Positions 21,828 to 30,691 of a stretch of 34,147 nt of DNA are shown one piece after another. The stretch's first letter is position 1, and the number at the start of each line of letters is the position of its first letter. Source of the stretch: Actinomycetota bacterium (GTDB taxonomy: Bacteria > Actinomycetota > Actinomycetes > Streptosporangiales > Streptosporangiaceae); assembly GCA_003168215.1 (NCBI GenBank), contig PMSW01000134.1, forward strand, positions 1-34,147. Direction: 5' to 3'. The notes beneath the pieces were generated by a model that ran no database searches, was not told where the DNA came from, and was given only the letters and a program-made list of their open reading frames with translations. The translations under genes and the position numbers were made by a program.

Positions 21828-22760
21828 GTGCGGATTGAGCAACTCGATTACCTCGCCGAGGTGGCAAAGCTCGGCTCGTTCCGCCGCGCGGCGGAAGAGC
21901 TACATATCTCGCAGCCAGCGCTGAGCGCGTCCGTGCGGAGCCTGGAGCGGGAACTCGGCGTCGACCTGCTGGAGCGGGGCCGCCATGGCGCCACGGTCAG
22001 CGGCTCAGGCCGCGAGCTTCTGCCCCACATCCGTACCGTGCTGGACTCGGTGGACCGGCTGCGCCAGGCCGCTGGCGAGCAGCACCGGAGCATTCGCATG
22101 ATCCGGATCGGCACAGTCAACGCCGCGACGGTGCCGCTGCTGACCCCGGCGATCCGCCAGTTCCGTGAGATCCACCACGCGACCCAGGTCGAGATCATCG
22201 GCGCGCAACCGGAGGAGATCCACCGCGCGATCCTGTCGGGAAGCTTCGACCTGGGGCTTGTCAACTACCTGGAGGGCGACGACATGCCGCCCGCACTGGA
22301 AACCATGACGCTGCTGCGCGGCCGCCCTGTCGTCTGCATGCGCCCGGACAGCGCCCTGGCTTCGCTGACGGCGGTGCGCGTCAATGACCTGCACGCCGAG
22401 CCGCTGATCGTGATGCGCTCCGGCTATCTCATGCACCGCTTCGTTCACCGGCTGATGCAGGGCCAGGTACCGGGGTTCTCCTACTCCACCGACGGGGCGG
22501 AGATGGGCAAGCTGATGGTCGCCGAAGGACTCGGGATCACCGTGCTCCCGGATTTCAGCGTCATCGGCGACCAGCTGGAGCAGCGGGGCATCATCACCTG
22601 GCGGCCGATCGCCGACGACGACACGCAGGTCGAGCTGGTCATCCACCGGCTCCGGTCGCTCCGCGCGACACGCGCCGTCAGAGATCTGCACCAGATCTTC
22701 GTCGAGCGCGCCCGCGTCTACCCCGGCCAGCGAAAGCCGACGGCTGCCGCTGCGGGTTAA
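21828..22760 (+). CDS. LysR-family regulator of the organosulfur operon
   Basis: 310 aa. The N-terminal winged HTH is classical: MRIEQLDYLAEVAKLGSFRR, AAEELHISQPALSASVRSLE, RELGVDLLERGRHGATVSG. The effector domain follows (IRIGTVNAATVPLLTPAIRQ, GSFDLGLVNYLEGDDMPP, MVAEGLGITVLPDFS). GTG 21828 has GAGGAGG six to seven bases upstream; reading from further upstream is not supported. It is divergent from the operon, with a strong palindrome between. By analogy with Cbl/CysB-type regulators it may sense sulfur supply or an intermediate; the ligand is not deducible. Confidence 0.9.
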   Translation: MRIEQLDYLAEVAKLGSFRRAAEELHISQPALSASVRSLERELGVDLLERGRHGATVSGSGRELLPHIRTVLDSVDRLRQAAGEQHRSIRMIRIGTVNAATVPLLTPAIRQFREIHHATQVEIIGAQPEEIHRAILSGSFDLGLVNYLEGDDMPPALETMTLLRGRPVVCMRPDSALASLTAVRVNDLHAEPLIVMRSGYLMHRFVHRLMQGQVPGFSYSTDGAEMGKLMVAEGLGITVLPDFSVIGDQLEQRGIITWRPIADDDTQVELVIHRLRSLRATRAVRDLHQIFVERARVYPGQRKPTAAAAG

Positions 22761-22967
22761 CCATTGCAGGCACAGTGAGTGCTGGCGGCATGGTGGCTGG
22801 CCGGTGCAGCAGCGAGCCGGGCGGCGGCTTCTGACCCCGCCGGGATGCGACGGGCACGCGCCTCCTTCATCTCGAACTAGGTGATAAGCCGAGACGTCAG
22901 GCTGGCGCGGCACCACGACCCGGTCGGGATGCGGCCCGCTGCCGGGGCGCGGCGAGGGAGGCCACTG

Positions 22968-23260
22968 ATGACGACACCGAGATACAGGCACTGCTCAAGT
23001 AGCTCGAGGCCATCGTCAGGGAAACCTCGACCGGCACCTAGCCTCGGCCGAGGACTGGATGCCGCACGAGTATGCACCGGGAAGTCGAGCGCACGTTTCC
23101 GGCCGCCAGGGAGCTGGGGCGTGTGGGTGCACAGGTGGACGCCGGAGGGGAGCCTACACTCCTGCGGCATACGCGACTATCTCCTGGTCACCCGCATTGT
23201 CGACCCCAACGCCTGGAGCACGCCCAGATGGCGACGATGCCAGCGGGATGTTGACTTCGG
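22968..23260 (+). pseudogene. acyl-ACP desaturase relic
   Basis: ATG 22968 follows GGGAGG. Allowing for one lost base the text reads DTEIQALLK, a stop, LEAIVRETSTGT, another stop, then in a new frame AEDWMPHEYAP. After a deletion of roughly 60 residues a third frame gives VWVHRWTPEG and IRDYLLVTRIVDPNA, and a fourth gives LEHAQMATM. These match the stromal-type acyl-ACP desaturase family (DesA), where WMPHEY and a W-RWT-E—IRDYL segment with metal ligands are conserved. At least three frameshifts and two stops show it is dead. It sits just before the rnpB 3' piece. Confidence 0.7.
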
Positions 23261-23348
23261 AACAAGCCGCTGCTCAATGGCGGGCCGAGGCGGAGGCCGA
23301 ACGCTCCGCCGGCCAGAACGCGTAAAGGGTTCGGTCGCCGGCGAGTCT

Positions 23349-23375
23349 CGGCCTACCGGCCGGCTCGCCCGCCGC
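23349..23375 (+). ncRNA. 3'-terminal piece of RNase P RNA
   Basis: CGGCCTACCGG followed by CGGCTCGCCCGCCGC reads as the last bases of an actinobacterial RNase P RNA. Bases 23357-23375 complement 5767-5785 at 18 of 19 positions, forming the P1 helix of the truncated rnpB 17.6 kb away. Upstream of 23349 the conserved ACAGAACC is absent. The following CTGAACTAGGGAGACG is shared with relic B at 11326. Confidence 0.7.
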
Positions 23376-23537
23376 CTGAACTAGGGAGACGTGCCCGCGT
23401 CTCGGCGTTGCCGCAGTGGCCGGTGACGGCTACCGCTGGCCGTGCGGGCAGCCTGGCAGAGAGGGCATCGCTGCGGTTGACGGTCGCCGACAATCGCACC
23501 ACGATTAGGGCGATAGACACCTCGAAGGAGCGGTCGC

Positions 23538-23861
23538 ATGATCCTGATCAACATCACGATGCAGATCCGGCCCGGCAAGATGGACGGGTGGCTGGCACTG
23601 GCCGATTCCTACGCCAAGGACGTCAACTCCGAGGACGGCTGCCTGTTCTTCCAGTTCGCCCGTAGCCTTGCCGATGAGAACGAGTTCGTCTGCATCGAGG
23701 GCTTCAAGGATGCCGAGGCGGGTGCCGCCCACGTCCAGCAGCCGTACGTGAAGAGGTTCTTCGACACCGCACCCGACTTCGTGTCCGCGCAGCCGCAGAT
23801 CATCTACATCGACACGCCGCATGACGGCTTCGGCCCGATGGGCGAGATCCAGCCTCGCTGA
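23538..23861 (+). CDS. ABM-domain putative quinol monooxygenase
   Basis: 107 aa, a single ferredoxin-like antibiotic-biosynthesis-monooxygenase domain: MILINITMQIRPGKMDGWLA, EDGCLFFQFARSLADENEFV, IEGFKDAEAGAAHVQQPYVK, RFFDTAPDF. Such YgiN-like proteins are small dimers that oxidise quinols or take part in heme or secondary metabolism; the substrate is unknown. ATG 23538 has GAAGGAG seven bases upstream. It stands alone, convergent with the SRPBCC gene, and is the first intact gene beyond the rnpB 3' piece. Confidence 0.85.
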   Translation: MILINITMQIRPGKMDGWLALADSYAKDVNSEDGCLFFQFARSLADENEFVCIEGFKDAEAGAAHVQQPYVKRFFDTAPDFVSAQPQIIYIDTPHDGFGPMGEIQPR

Positions 23862-23950
23862 CCAGCCGCCTCCCGCCCCCGCGCCCTGCGCCCGGCGAGC
23901 TGGCGCGGCGGGACGATACGCGACGACTGGCATGCCGAAGTTGCCGCGTC

Positions 23951-23983
23951 ACGGCCGCGGCGCGCGGTCTGCGCCGCGGCCGT
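23951..23983. terminator. 13-bp stem-loop between convergent genes
   Basis: ACGGCCGCGGCGC (23951-23963) and its exact complement (23971-23983) enclose a seven-base loop. It lies between the convergent ABM and SRPBCC genes and probably terminates both. Confidence 0.65.
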
Positions 23984-24072
23984 CCCGGAGGTCAGGGCGT
24001 TACCTGCTTGATTCGACAGCCAGGGCAGGACGTACCACCGCAAGCCAGCGGGCATCCGGCTACCGGTCCGCC

Positions 24073-24555
24073 CTACATGGCGCGAGCGGGCAGGCCGGAT
24101 ACCGCGGCGAACCGGGCGTAGTGCTTGATCACCGGATTCCAGCCAGTCTCATATCCCGCGCGGGCCGCAGAGCCGTCTGGCCTGCTATCCCAGCCGGAGT
24201 GGACCAGCTCCACCACGGTATGGCCCTGCTCGCCAGGAGTGAACGTCACCTCGACGCTGGTTGCCTCGGTCACCGGCGTACCGGCATGCCAGGTGTAGAC
24301 GACGCCATGCGGCGGATCCCAGCCGGTAATCGTCCCCCATACCGACGTGGTGCCGTCGGCGAGCGACTCGACGATGCTGCCGCCGATCCCCTCTCCGAAG
24401 ACCACGCCCGTGGCCTGGTCCTCACCGACGGAGTGGGTCGCGAGCGGCCACCACTCGCCGATGCGGGCGGTGAAGAGCTCGAATGCGCGCTGCGGCGTGA
24501 CCGGCACGGTCACGGTCTTGCGTATGGGCATGGTGTCGTTCGCTTGCTCACTCAT
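24073..24555 (-). CDS. SRPBCC-family protein (AHSA1-like)
   Basis: 160 aa helix-grip fold: IRKTVTVPVTPQRAFELFTA, IGEWWPLATHSVGED, GGSIVESLADGTTSVWGTIT, WDPPHGVVYTWHAGT, SVEVTFTPGEQGHTVVELVH. This START/AHSA1 domain binds hydrophobic ligands; members next to ArsR genes are common but their function is unclear. ATG 24555 overlaps the end of the ArsR gene by eight bases, so the pair is co-transcribed and co-translated. Confidence 0.88.
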   Translation of the reverse strand: MSEQANDTMPIRKTVTVPVTPQRAFELFTARIGEWWPLATHSVGEDQATGVVFGEGIGGSIVESLADGTTSVWGTITGWDPPHGVVYTWHAGTPVTEATSVEVTFTPGEQGHTVVELVHSGWDSRPDGSAARAGYETGWNPVIKHYARFAAVSGLPARAM

Positions 24556-24907
24556 CGGGCAGTCCCTTTCTCATCGCCATGCTGCTTTGATCAGCCTGAG
24601 CAGCGTCCTTCCTGGCGGCCTCGGCATAGGTGTCGAGAGCTTCCTGCCAGAAGCCGTCCATCCAGGCCCGCAGGTCCCTCATGCCGGTCGGGTCGACCCG
24701 GTACACATTGCGTGTGCCGGACTCCTCGTAGGTGACCAGCCGGCTGCGGCGCAGGACCGTCAGGTGCTGCGAAACCGCGGGCCGACTGACAGGCAGACGT
24801 GCGGCCAGCTCGGCGACCGAGGACGGGCCGCTGCGTCTCAGCATGTCCACGATCCGCCGCCGGGTGCTGTCTCCGAGCGCCTCCAGCACCGCTTCGTAAG
24901 TCTCCAC
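24548..24907 (-). CDS. ArsR/SmtB-family repressor
   Basis: 119 aa winged HTH: YEAVLEALGDSTRRRIVDML, RRSGPSSVAELAARLPVSRP, AVSQHLTVLRRSRLVTYEES, GTRNVYRVDPTGMRDLRAWM. No metal-binding Cys pair is present, so it belongs to the metal-independent group usually linked to SRPBCC genes. It likely represses its own operon. ATG 24907 is followed upstream by an AT-rich stretch (24912-24935) that should hold promoter and operator. Confidence 0.9.
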   Translation of the reverse strand: METYEAVLEALGDSTRRRIVDMLRRSGPSSVAELAARLPVSRPAVSQHLTVLRRSRLVTYEESGTRNVYRVDPTGMRDLRAWMDGFWQEALDTYAEAARKDAAQADQSSMAMRKGLPDE

Positions 24908-24981
24908 GAACCGTAAGTTAAACCGAACGAAAGCCCGTCGTCAAGCTCGCCAGGCCTGGCTCCGGTGGTGCGCGGCATTCA

Positions 24982-25713
24982 TTACCCTCTGGTGCTCGAT
25001 TCTGTTCGGGCGGCCTGAACTATGCGGGAACCTTCAGTCGGGCTGTCCCGCAGCGGGGTAAGCCCGTGCTGATAGGCGAAGGTGACCGCCTGGGCACGGT
25101 CGCGTGCGTCAATCTTGGCGAGCAGGTGGTTGATGTGGCTTTTTACGGTGCCTTCGCTGACGACGAGTTGTTCCGCGATCTCGCTGTTCGACATGCCTGT
25201 GGCAATGAGTGACAGCACCTCGGCTTCCCGGGGAGTGAGGCCCGCGGGAAGAGGTGAGAGCGGCCGCCGGTCCAGGGCCGGTGACCCGGTGGCGATGGCG
25301 TCCACCACGTGATGCTGGACGGCGGGGTCGATGACCGCATGGTTATCGAGGACTTGCCGGAGGGCGTGGCGGATCTCTGCCCCGCCCGCGTCCTTGGTCA
25401 GGTAACCGCGTGCGCCAGCCCGCAGGGCGTTGATCACGGATCGGTCATCCGCGTAGGTGGTCAGCACGACGACCTTGGTCGCTGGCACGCGCGCACGCAG
25501 CAGGCGGGTGGCCTCGACGCCATCACAGCGGGGCATCCGCAGATCCATCAGGACGATGTCGGGGAGCAGGTCAGCGGCCATGGCGACGGCCTCGTCGCCA
25601 TCAGAGGCGGAGCCCACGACTTCGACGTCAGGCAGGAGGCCCAGCACCATCGCCAGTCCTTCACGGACAACTCGCTGGTCGTCAGCGATGAGAACACGCA
25701 TCGGCTGGCTCAC
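24982..25713 (-). CDS. NarL/LuxR-family response regulator
   Basis: 243 aa. The receiver domain has the acidic pair in VLIADDQRVV, the phosphorylated Asp57 in PDIVLMDLRMP, Thr in VVVLTTYADD and Lys in RGYLTKDAGG. The LuxR-type HTH near residues 160-205 reads LTPREAEVLSLIATGMSNSE, IAEQLVVSEGTVKSHINHLL. It is activated by the kinase encoded immediately upstream; GTG 25713 overlaps the kinase stop by four bases (ATG 25701 is possible). It probably controls the divergent ABC transporter. Confidence 0.93.
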   Translation of the reverse strand: MSQPMRVLIADDQRVVREGLAMVLGLLPDVEVVGSASDGDEAVAMAADLLPDIVLMDLRMPRCDGVEATRLLRARVPATKVVVLTTYADDRSVINALRAGARGYLTKDAGGAEIRHALRQVLDNHAVIDPAVQHHVVDAIATGSPALDRRPLSPLPAGLTPREAEVLSLIATGMSNSEIAEQLVVSEGTVKSHINHLLAKIDARDRAQAVTFAYQHGLTPLRDSPTEGSRIVQAARTESSTRG

Positions 25714-26906
25714 GCCGGCACCCGCAACTCCACCCGGAATCCACCGGGTGTCATCGCCGTGGTGAGTTCGCCGCCGAGCAGTTCGGCCCGCTCGCGCATC
25801 CCGGTCAGGCCGTAACCGGGGCCGTCGCTGGCTACGCGCGGCGTTTCCGGGTTCATCGCGAAATTCTCGACCGTCAGGCGGGTGCCGCGTGGATCGTAAC
25901 CGAGGTGCACCTCGACCCGTTCAGGGCAGGCGTGCTTGGTGATGTTCGTCAGCGCTTCCTGCGCTGCCCGGTACACCGCGAGCCCGGCCTCTGACGGGAG
26001 GTCGTATGCCTGGCCGGACACCGTGAACTGGCACGGGACGCCACTGACCTCCTGGAACTGCGCGGCGAGACCGGCCAGGCGATCGGGCCCGGGCAGTTCG
26101 TCGTCGCGCAGCATCCCGATTGCCCGGCGGGCTTCTTCGAGCCCGGACTTGCCCAGGTGGTGGGCACGCTCGATGACTCCCGGCAGCCGGGGATCGCCGG
26201 GGTTACCGGCCGCGAGCATCCGGGCGCCTTCCAGCTGGAGGATGAGCCCGGACAGGGAATGGGCAAGTACATCGTGCATCTCCCTGGCAAGCCGCTGGCG
26301 TTCGGCCAGTCCAGCCGCCCGTGCCTGCGCCGCCCGGGTGCCCTCCAGCTCGATCAGGAGCCGTTCGGCTTGGTCGTTGGCCTGCCCGAGCCGTCTTGCC
26401 AGCAACGTCATGCCAGGGAAGCCCACGATCGCGATGGCGCTGAGCAGCGCCAAGGTCGGCGAGTCGTGGCTGACGGCCACCGCGACCGCCGCCAGGCACG
26501 TGATGCCGACGATGGACAACGCGATCGGGAAGCGATCCGGCACCCGCGGGGCGAGCAGCACGATACCCGCCAAGAGCCCGGCCAGGCCCGGTCCGTCGGG
26601 CTGGAGTCCCATCAGCAGTGCCGAACTGGCCACTAGCACTACGGCGAAGACGATGCGGACTGCCACGCGCCGGTAACGGGCCGTCAGCGCGCCCAGCGCG
26701 CCCAGCGCGAACCCGCCCACAGCGAGAACGGCAACCACGTCACGACCTGGAATCCCCGGGTTCCGGCCGCTGCTGAACGTGACCGCCACCACCACGGCAA
26801 ACAGGGGCGGAGCCAGGCGGCGCATCCACCGGAGAGCTGTCTCCTGCTGCGCCCGCGCCCTGCGCAGCGTGGTGAGGGCCGGGCTGCCCGCGAGGTCTGT
26901 GCTCAT
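25710..26906 (-). CDS. NarL-type sensor histidine kinase
   Basis: 398 aa. About five membrane helices (from PLFAVVVAVTFSSG to AIAIVGFPGMTLLA) with short loops lead to the dimerisation and phosphoacceptor motif ERQRLAREMHDVLAHSLSGL (His near 210). The ATPase domain follows, with TNITKHACPERVEV (N box) and GYGLTGMRERAELLGGEL (G box). With little extracellular sequence it may sense envelope stress or a substrate of the neighbouring exporter. ATG 26906 has AAGG about eight bases upstream; the longer frame to 26945 is less likely. It is divergent from the ABC genes. Confidence 0.92.
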   Translation of the reverse strand: MSTDLAGSPALTTLRRARAQQETALRWMRRLAPPLFAVVVAVTFSSGRNPGIPGRDVVAVLAVGGFALGALGALTARYRRVAVRIVFAVVLVASSALLMGLQPDGPGLAGLLAGIVLLAPRVPDRFPIALSIVGITCLAAVAVAVSHDSPTLALLSAIAIVGFPGMTLLARRLGQANDQAERLLIELEGTRAAQARAAGLAERQRLAREMHDVLAHSLSGLILQLEGARMLAAGNPGDPRLPGVIERAHHLGKSGLEEARRAIGMLRDDELPGPDRLAGLAAQFQEVSGVPCQFTVSGQAYDLPSEAGLAVYRAAQEALTNITKHACPERVEVHLGYDPRGTRLTVENFAMNPETPRVASDGPGYGLTGMRERAELLGGELTTAMTPGGFRVELRVPA

Positions 26907-27204
26907 CTGACGAACCTTACGGCGCGCCGGCCGCAGCGGCACCAATTCCAGGCTGGACGGCCTGGTCTAACGCAGGGTGGATACGCCTCCACCCGGGGTT
27001 ACAGTGTGGCGGGCTGGCGAATGTCAACCCCGCGCCGATGACGTGCCCTCCTCCCGTATCGCACACTTGCACCTCAGCCCGGCAACGCCAAGGACCCGTG
27101 ATGCTTCCTCCCCGCCGCCGTTTGAAGAATCTGATGACCGCCTTACCGCCACCGTGCTCGGTCGTCAGCCTGCCGCTGGCGGCGGTAGCAGGCCGGGGCA
27201 CCGG

Positions 27205-28196
<992 letters not shown>

Positions 28197-28200
<4 letters not shown>

Positions 28201-29405
28201 CGACCACGCCCGCCAGCGGCGCGCCGGTGCCCGGCCAGGCACCCCAGACAGCGCCCGGCGAGGCACTCGAGACGCCGCCCGGCCAGACGGCCGACGGTCA
28301 CTCGCGCGACCGCCGGGGATCCCCGGTTCCCACCGCCGGCATGATCGCCAGCAGAATCATGGAGCTGCGAAAACGGCGCGGCCTCATGATCGCCCTCATC
28401 GTGCTGAACATCGGGTTCCCGGCGTTGTTCATGCTCATCCGGCTGCTGCTGCACGCGTTCGCACCGCGAGCTAACCAGCCCGCCGGTAACGACATAATCT
28501 TCAAGATCCTGGTAGCCGGCTTCTTGCCCACCTTCGGCTTCATCATGGCGGCCACGGTGGGGTGCACGGCCGGATCGCGCGACCTTACCGAAGGAATGTT
28601 CCGGCACCTGGTGGTGACCGGCCGGTCCCGGCTCGCGCTCTACCTGGCCCGGATCCCCGCCGGACTGGCGATTGTCGTGCCGCTGGTCGCGATCGGCTAC
28701 ACGATCGTCTGCGCGGTAAGCGTCTTCGCTGCACCAGCCTTCATCGATGACTCGAACGTGAACATACCTCCCGGCCTGTCACGGGCCGGCTTCGAGAACT
28801 GGGCCCGGGACCGCGCCGTGCCGGTCATCTGCCTCCTCTACAACGGGCAAGTTCCGGGGACTGTCACGTGCGCCGGCTCGGCTGGCTGGTCGAAATCAGC
28901 AGTCACCCCCGCCCAGCCCGCGCCCGCCGCGCTGGAAGCTCTAGCCGTCAAGATCGCCAGGCAGAACTACTCCGCCCAGGACGGCTACGCCGCGATTTTC
29001 CGCTACCCGTCGAACTCGCTCATGATCGAGGCCGGGCTGTGGATCGAACTCGATGCTGCCGTCGGATTCATCCTCGGACTCGGGCTCGCCTCGCTGATGG
29101 GGCAGCGAACCGGCCCGGTAATCCTGATAATCGTCTTCCAGATAATCCTGATGCCGATCCTGATCGGGGTGGCCATTCCCCATCTGCAGGACCTGCAGCG
29201 CGCGGTCGTCGGGCTGGCCGTGGCGCGCCTGGAGCCTTCCGGGCTGCCGGTGGCAGCCGGGCTGCCGGGGGTAACCGGAGGCGCCGGGGGGCCCGGCAAC
29301 ACACTGCTGCCCGAGTCGGCCACCCAGGCCAGCTGCGTCATCCTCGCCTGGCTGGCGGGCTGGACGATCCTCGGCGCGTGGCGAATGATGACCAGGGACG
29401 CCTGA
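28197..29405 (+). CDS. ABC exporter permease
   Basis: 402 aa. A Pro/Gly-rich cytoplasmic N-terminus (about 50 aa) precedes the segment GLMIALIVLNIGFPALFMLI, then ILVAGFLPTFGFIMAATVGC, AGLAIVVPLVAIGYTIVCAV, a large outer loop (about residues 185-275), VGFILGLGLASLMG, VILIIVFQIILMPILIGVAI and a last helix CVILAWLAGWTILGAW. This is the ABC2-type permease layout. ATG 28197 overlaps the ATPase stop, with GGAGGA six bases upstream. The large outer loop, with two Cys (CLLYN, TCAGS), could form a disulfide. Confidence 0.87.
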
Positions 29406-29440
29406 AGAACACCGTGCTCATCGACGCGCCGCCCGGATCG

Positions 29441-29716
29441 TCAGTGGTTGGGAGTGTAGCCACTGATTTCGCTGGCCGGCACCTTGTAGCCGTACAGGGT
29501 GACGAAGGCGCCCATGTCCTGCACGGCGAACGAGAACGTACCGCCCTTCGGGATCGCGAGCCCTGGATCGAGCGGCAGCACGGTCATGCCCAGCGACGCC
29601 GGAGTAAGCGTGGTGATCACTTGTGTCACATCACAGTCCGGGCCCTCGTACAAGCCGAGGTCACTTGTCCCGGGGCTAGGGTCGCTGTCCACGCTGACGG
29701 TGATCTCTTTGATCAC
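29441..29716 (-). CDS. hypothetical beta-rich small protein
   Basis: 91 aa from GTG 29716: VIKEITVSVDSDPSPG, LGLYEGPDCDVTQVITTL, MTVLPLDPGLAIPKGGTFSF, AVQDMGAFVTLYGYKVPASE, ISGYTPNH. Alternating hydrophobic residues suggest a small beta sandwich. No SD precedes the GTG and the frame is open 13 codons further up, so the start is uncertain. The overlapping plus-strand frame (29499-29735) looks like its shadow. I know no family. Confidence 0.5.
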   Translation of the reverse strand: MIKEITVSVDSDPSPGTSDLGLYEGPDCDVTQVITTLTPASLGMTVLPLDPGLAIPKGGTFSFAVQDMGAFVTLYGYKVPASEISGYTPNH

Positions 29717-29938
29717 GAAGCCAGCTGACGGATGATCTCGCTGAGGTTGTCACGATGATCCGTGCGGATGAGCATCACGGCCCGGGCACGTGGGTGATCA
29801 GATCCGTGCAGGGCTGGCCGTCCCTGCCGGTTTGCTGCATGCTCGGATTGCTCCGCAGACTACCGGGACATCACTTCATTCAGAGGGCACCCTATCGGGG
29901 CTGGCCCCGATGAGGGGCCTTGATCAGGAGGGACCCGA

Positions 29939-30583
29939 ATGAATCAGCAGCCCGCAGGAGGCGCCACCGCCCCGCCGGAGGTGATCTACATCATCCGCCA
30001 CGGCGAAAAGCCGGCTGATCCGGTGCTCGCAGGCCCTGGACAGTCTCCGCCCGCCCCCGTCGCGCCCTTCGGCGTCAACGATCAGGGCATCCAGGACCCG
30101 AATTCACTGCTGCCGAGGGGCTGGCAGCGCTCCGGTGCGCTCGCCGTCCTGTTCAATCCCGCCCTCGGGACGCTGCAAGCAGGATTGCAAACCCCCGCGG
30201 CCCTGCTTTCACCTTCCTACGGGAACCCCGGCAAGACGGCCGCGCACCGGACGTATCAGACGATCCAGGGTCTCAGCGATCGCCTCGGACTGCAGATCGT
30301 CTCCGCCTTCGCCGAGGGCCAGGAACCCCAGCTGGCGGCCAGCGTGGTGAACGGCTACTCCGGCGTGGTGCTGATCTGCTGGGAGCATGACCACATCCCG
30401 GCGCTCGCCTCGTCGTTGCCGGCCACACCGGGAACGGCCATACCGCAGAAGTGGCCAGGTGACCGTTTCGACGTCATCTGGACGTTCACACTCGTCCCGG
30501 CAGCCGCCGAGGTCCAGTACGCCTTCGGCCAGGCCTCTCAGCAGCTGCTGTCCGGAGACACCGACACGGTTATCCCCGCGTAA
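29939..30583 (+). CDS. histidine phosphatase family protein
   Basis: 214 aa. The phosphatase motif is IYIIRHGEKP near the N-terminus (RHG with a following E-K). A later GVVLICWEHDHIPALAS carries the second catalytic His region (WEHDHI). PRGWQRSGALAVLF and TAAHRTYQTIQGLSDRLG fit the family's helices. RHGEKP-type members are a distinct branch of largely unknown substrate. No signal peptide is visible. ATG 29939 has AGGAGG about six bases upstream. It is monocistronic. Confidence 0.87.
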   Translation: MNQQPAGGATAPPEVIYIIRHGEKPADPVLAGPGQSPPAPVAPFGVNDQGIQDPNSLLPRGWQRSGALAVLFNPALGTLQAGLQTPAALLSPSYGNPGKTAAHRTYQTIQGLSDRLGLQIVSAFAEGQEPQLAASVVNGYSGVVLICWEHDHIPALASSLPATPGTAIPQKWPGDRFDVIWTFTLVPAAAEVQYAFGQASQQLLSGDTDTVIPA

Positions 30584-30679
30584 CTGGCTGCGGCGGGTCG
30601 CTGGCGAAAGCTCCCGTGCATCGCCAGAAGCTCAAGACGGTGCTGGCGGCGACCCATCGGCAGTTTCTCGCATTGGGGC

Positions 30680-30691
30680 GATAATCAGGGG
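30680..30691 (+). promoter_or_regulatory. -10 box suggesting a leaderless mRNA for the cyclase-like regulator
   Basis: GATAAT (30680-30685) lies six bases before ATG 30692, with TCGGCA 17 bases further upstream as a weak -35. No usable SD precedes the ATG, so transcription probably starts at or beside the start codon. Confidence 0.45.
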
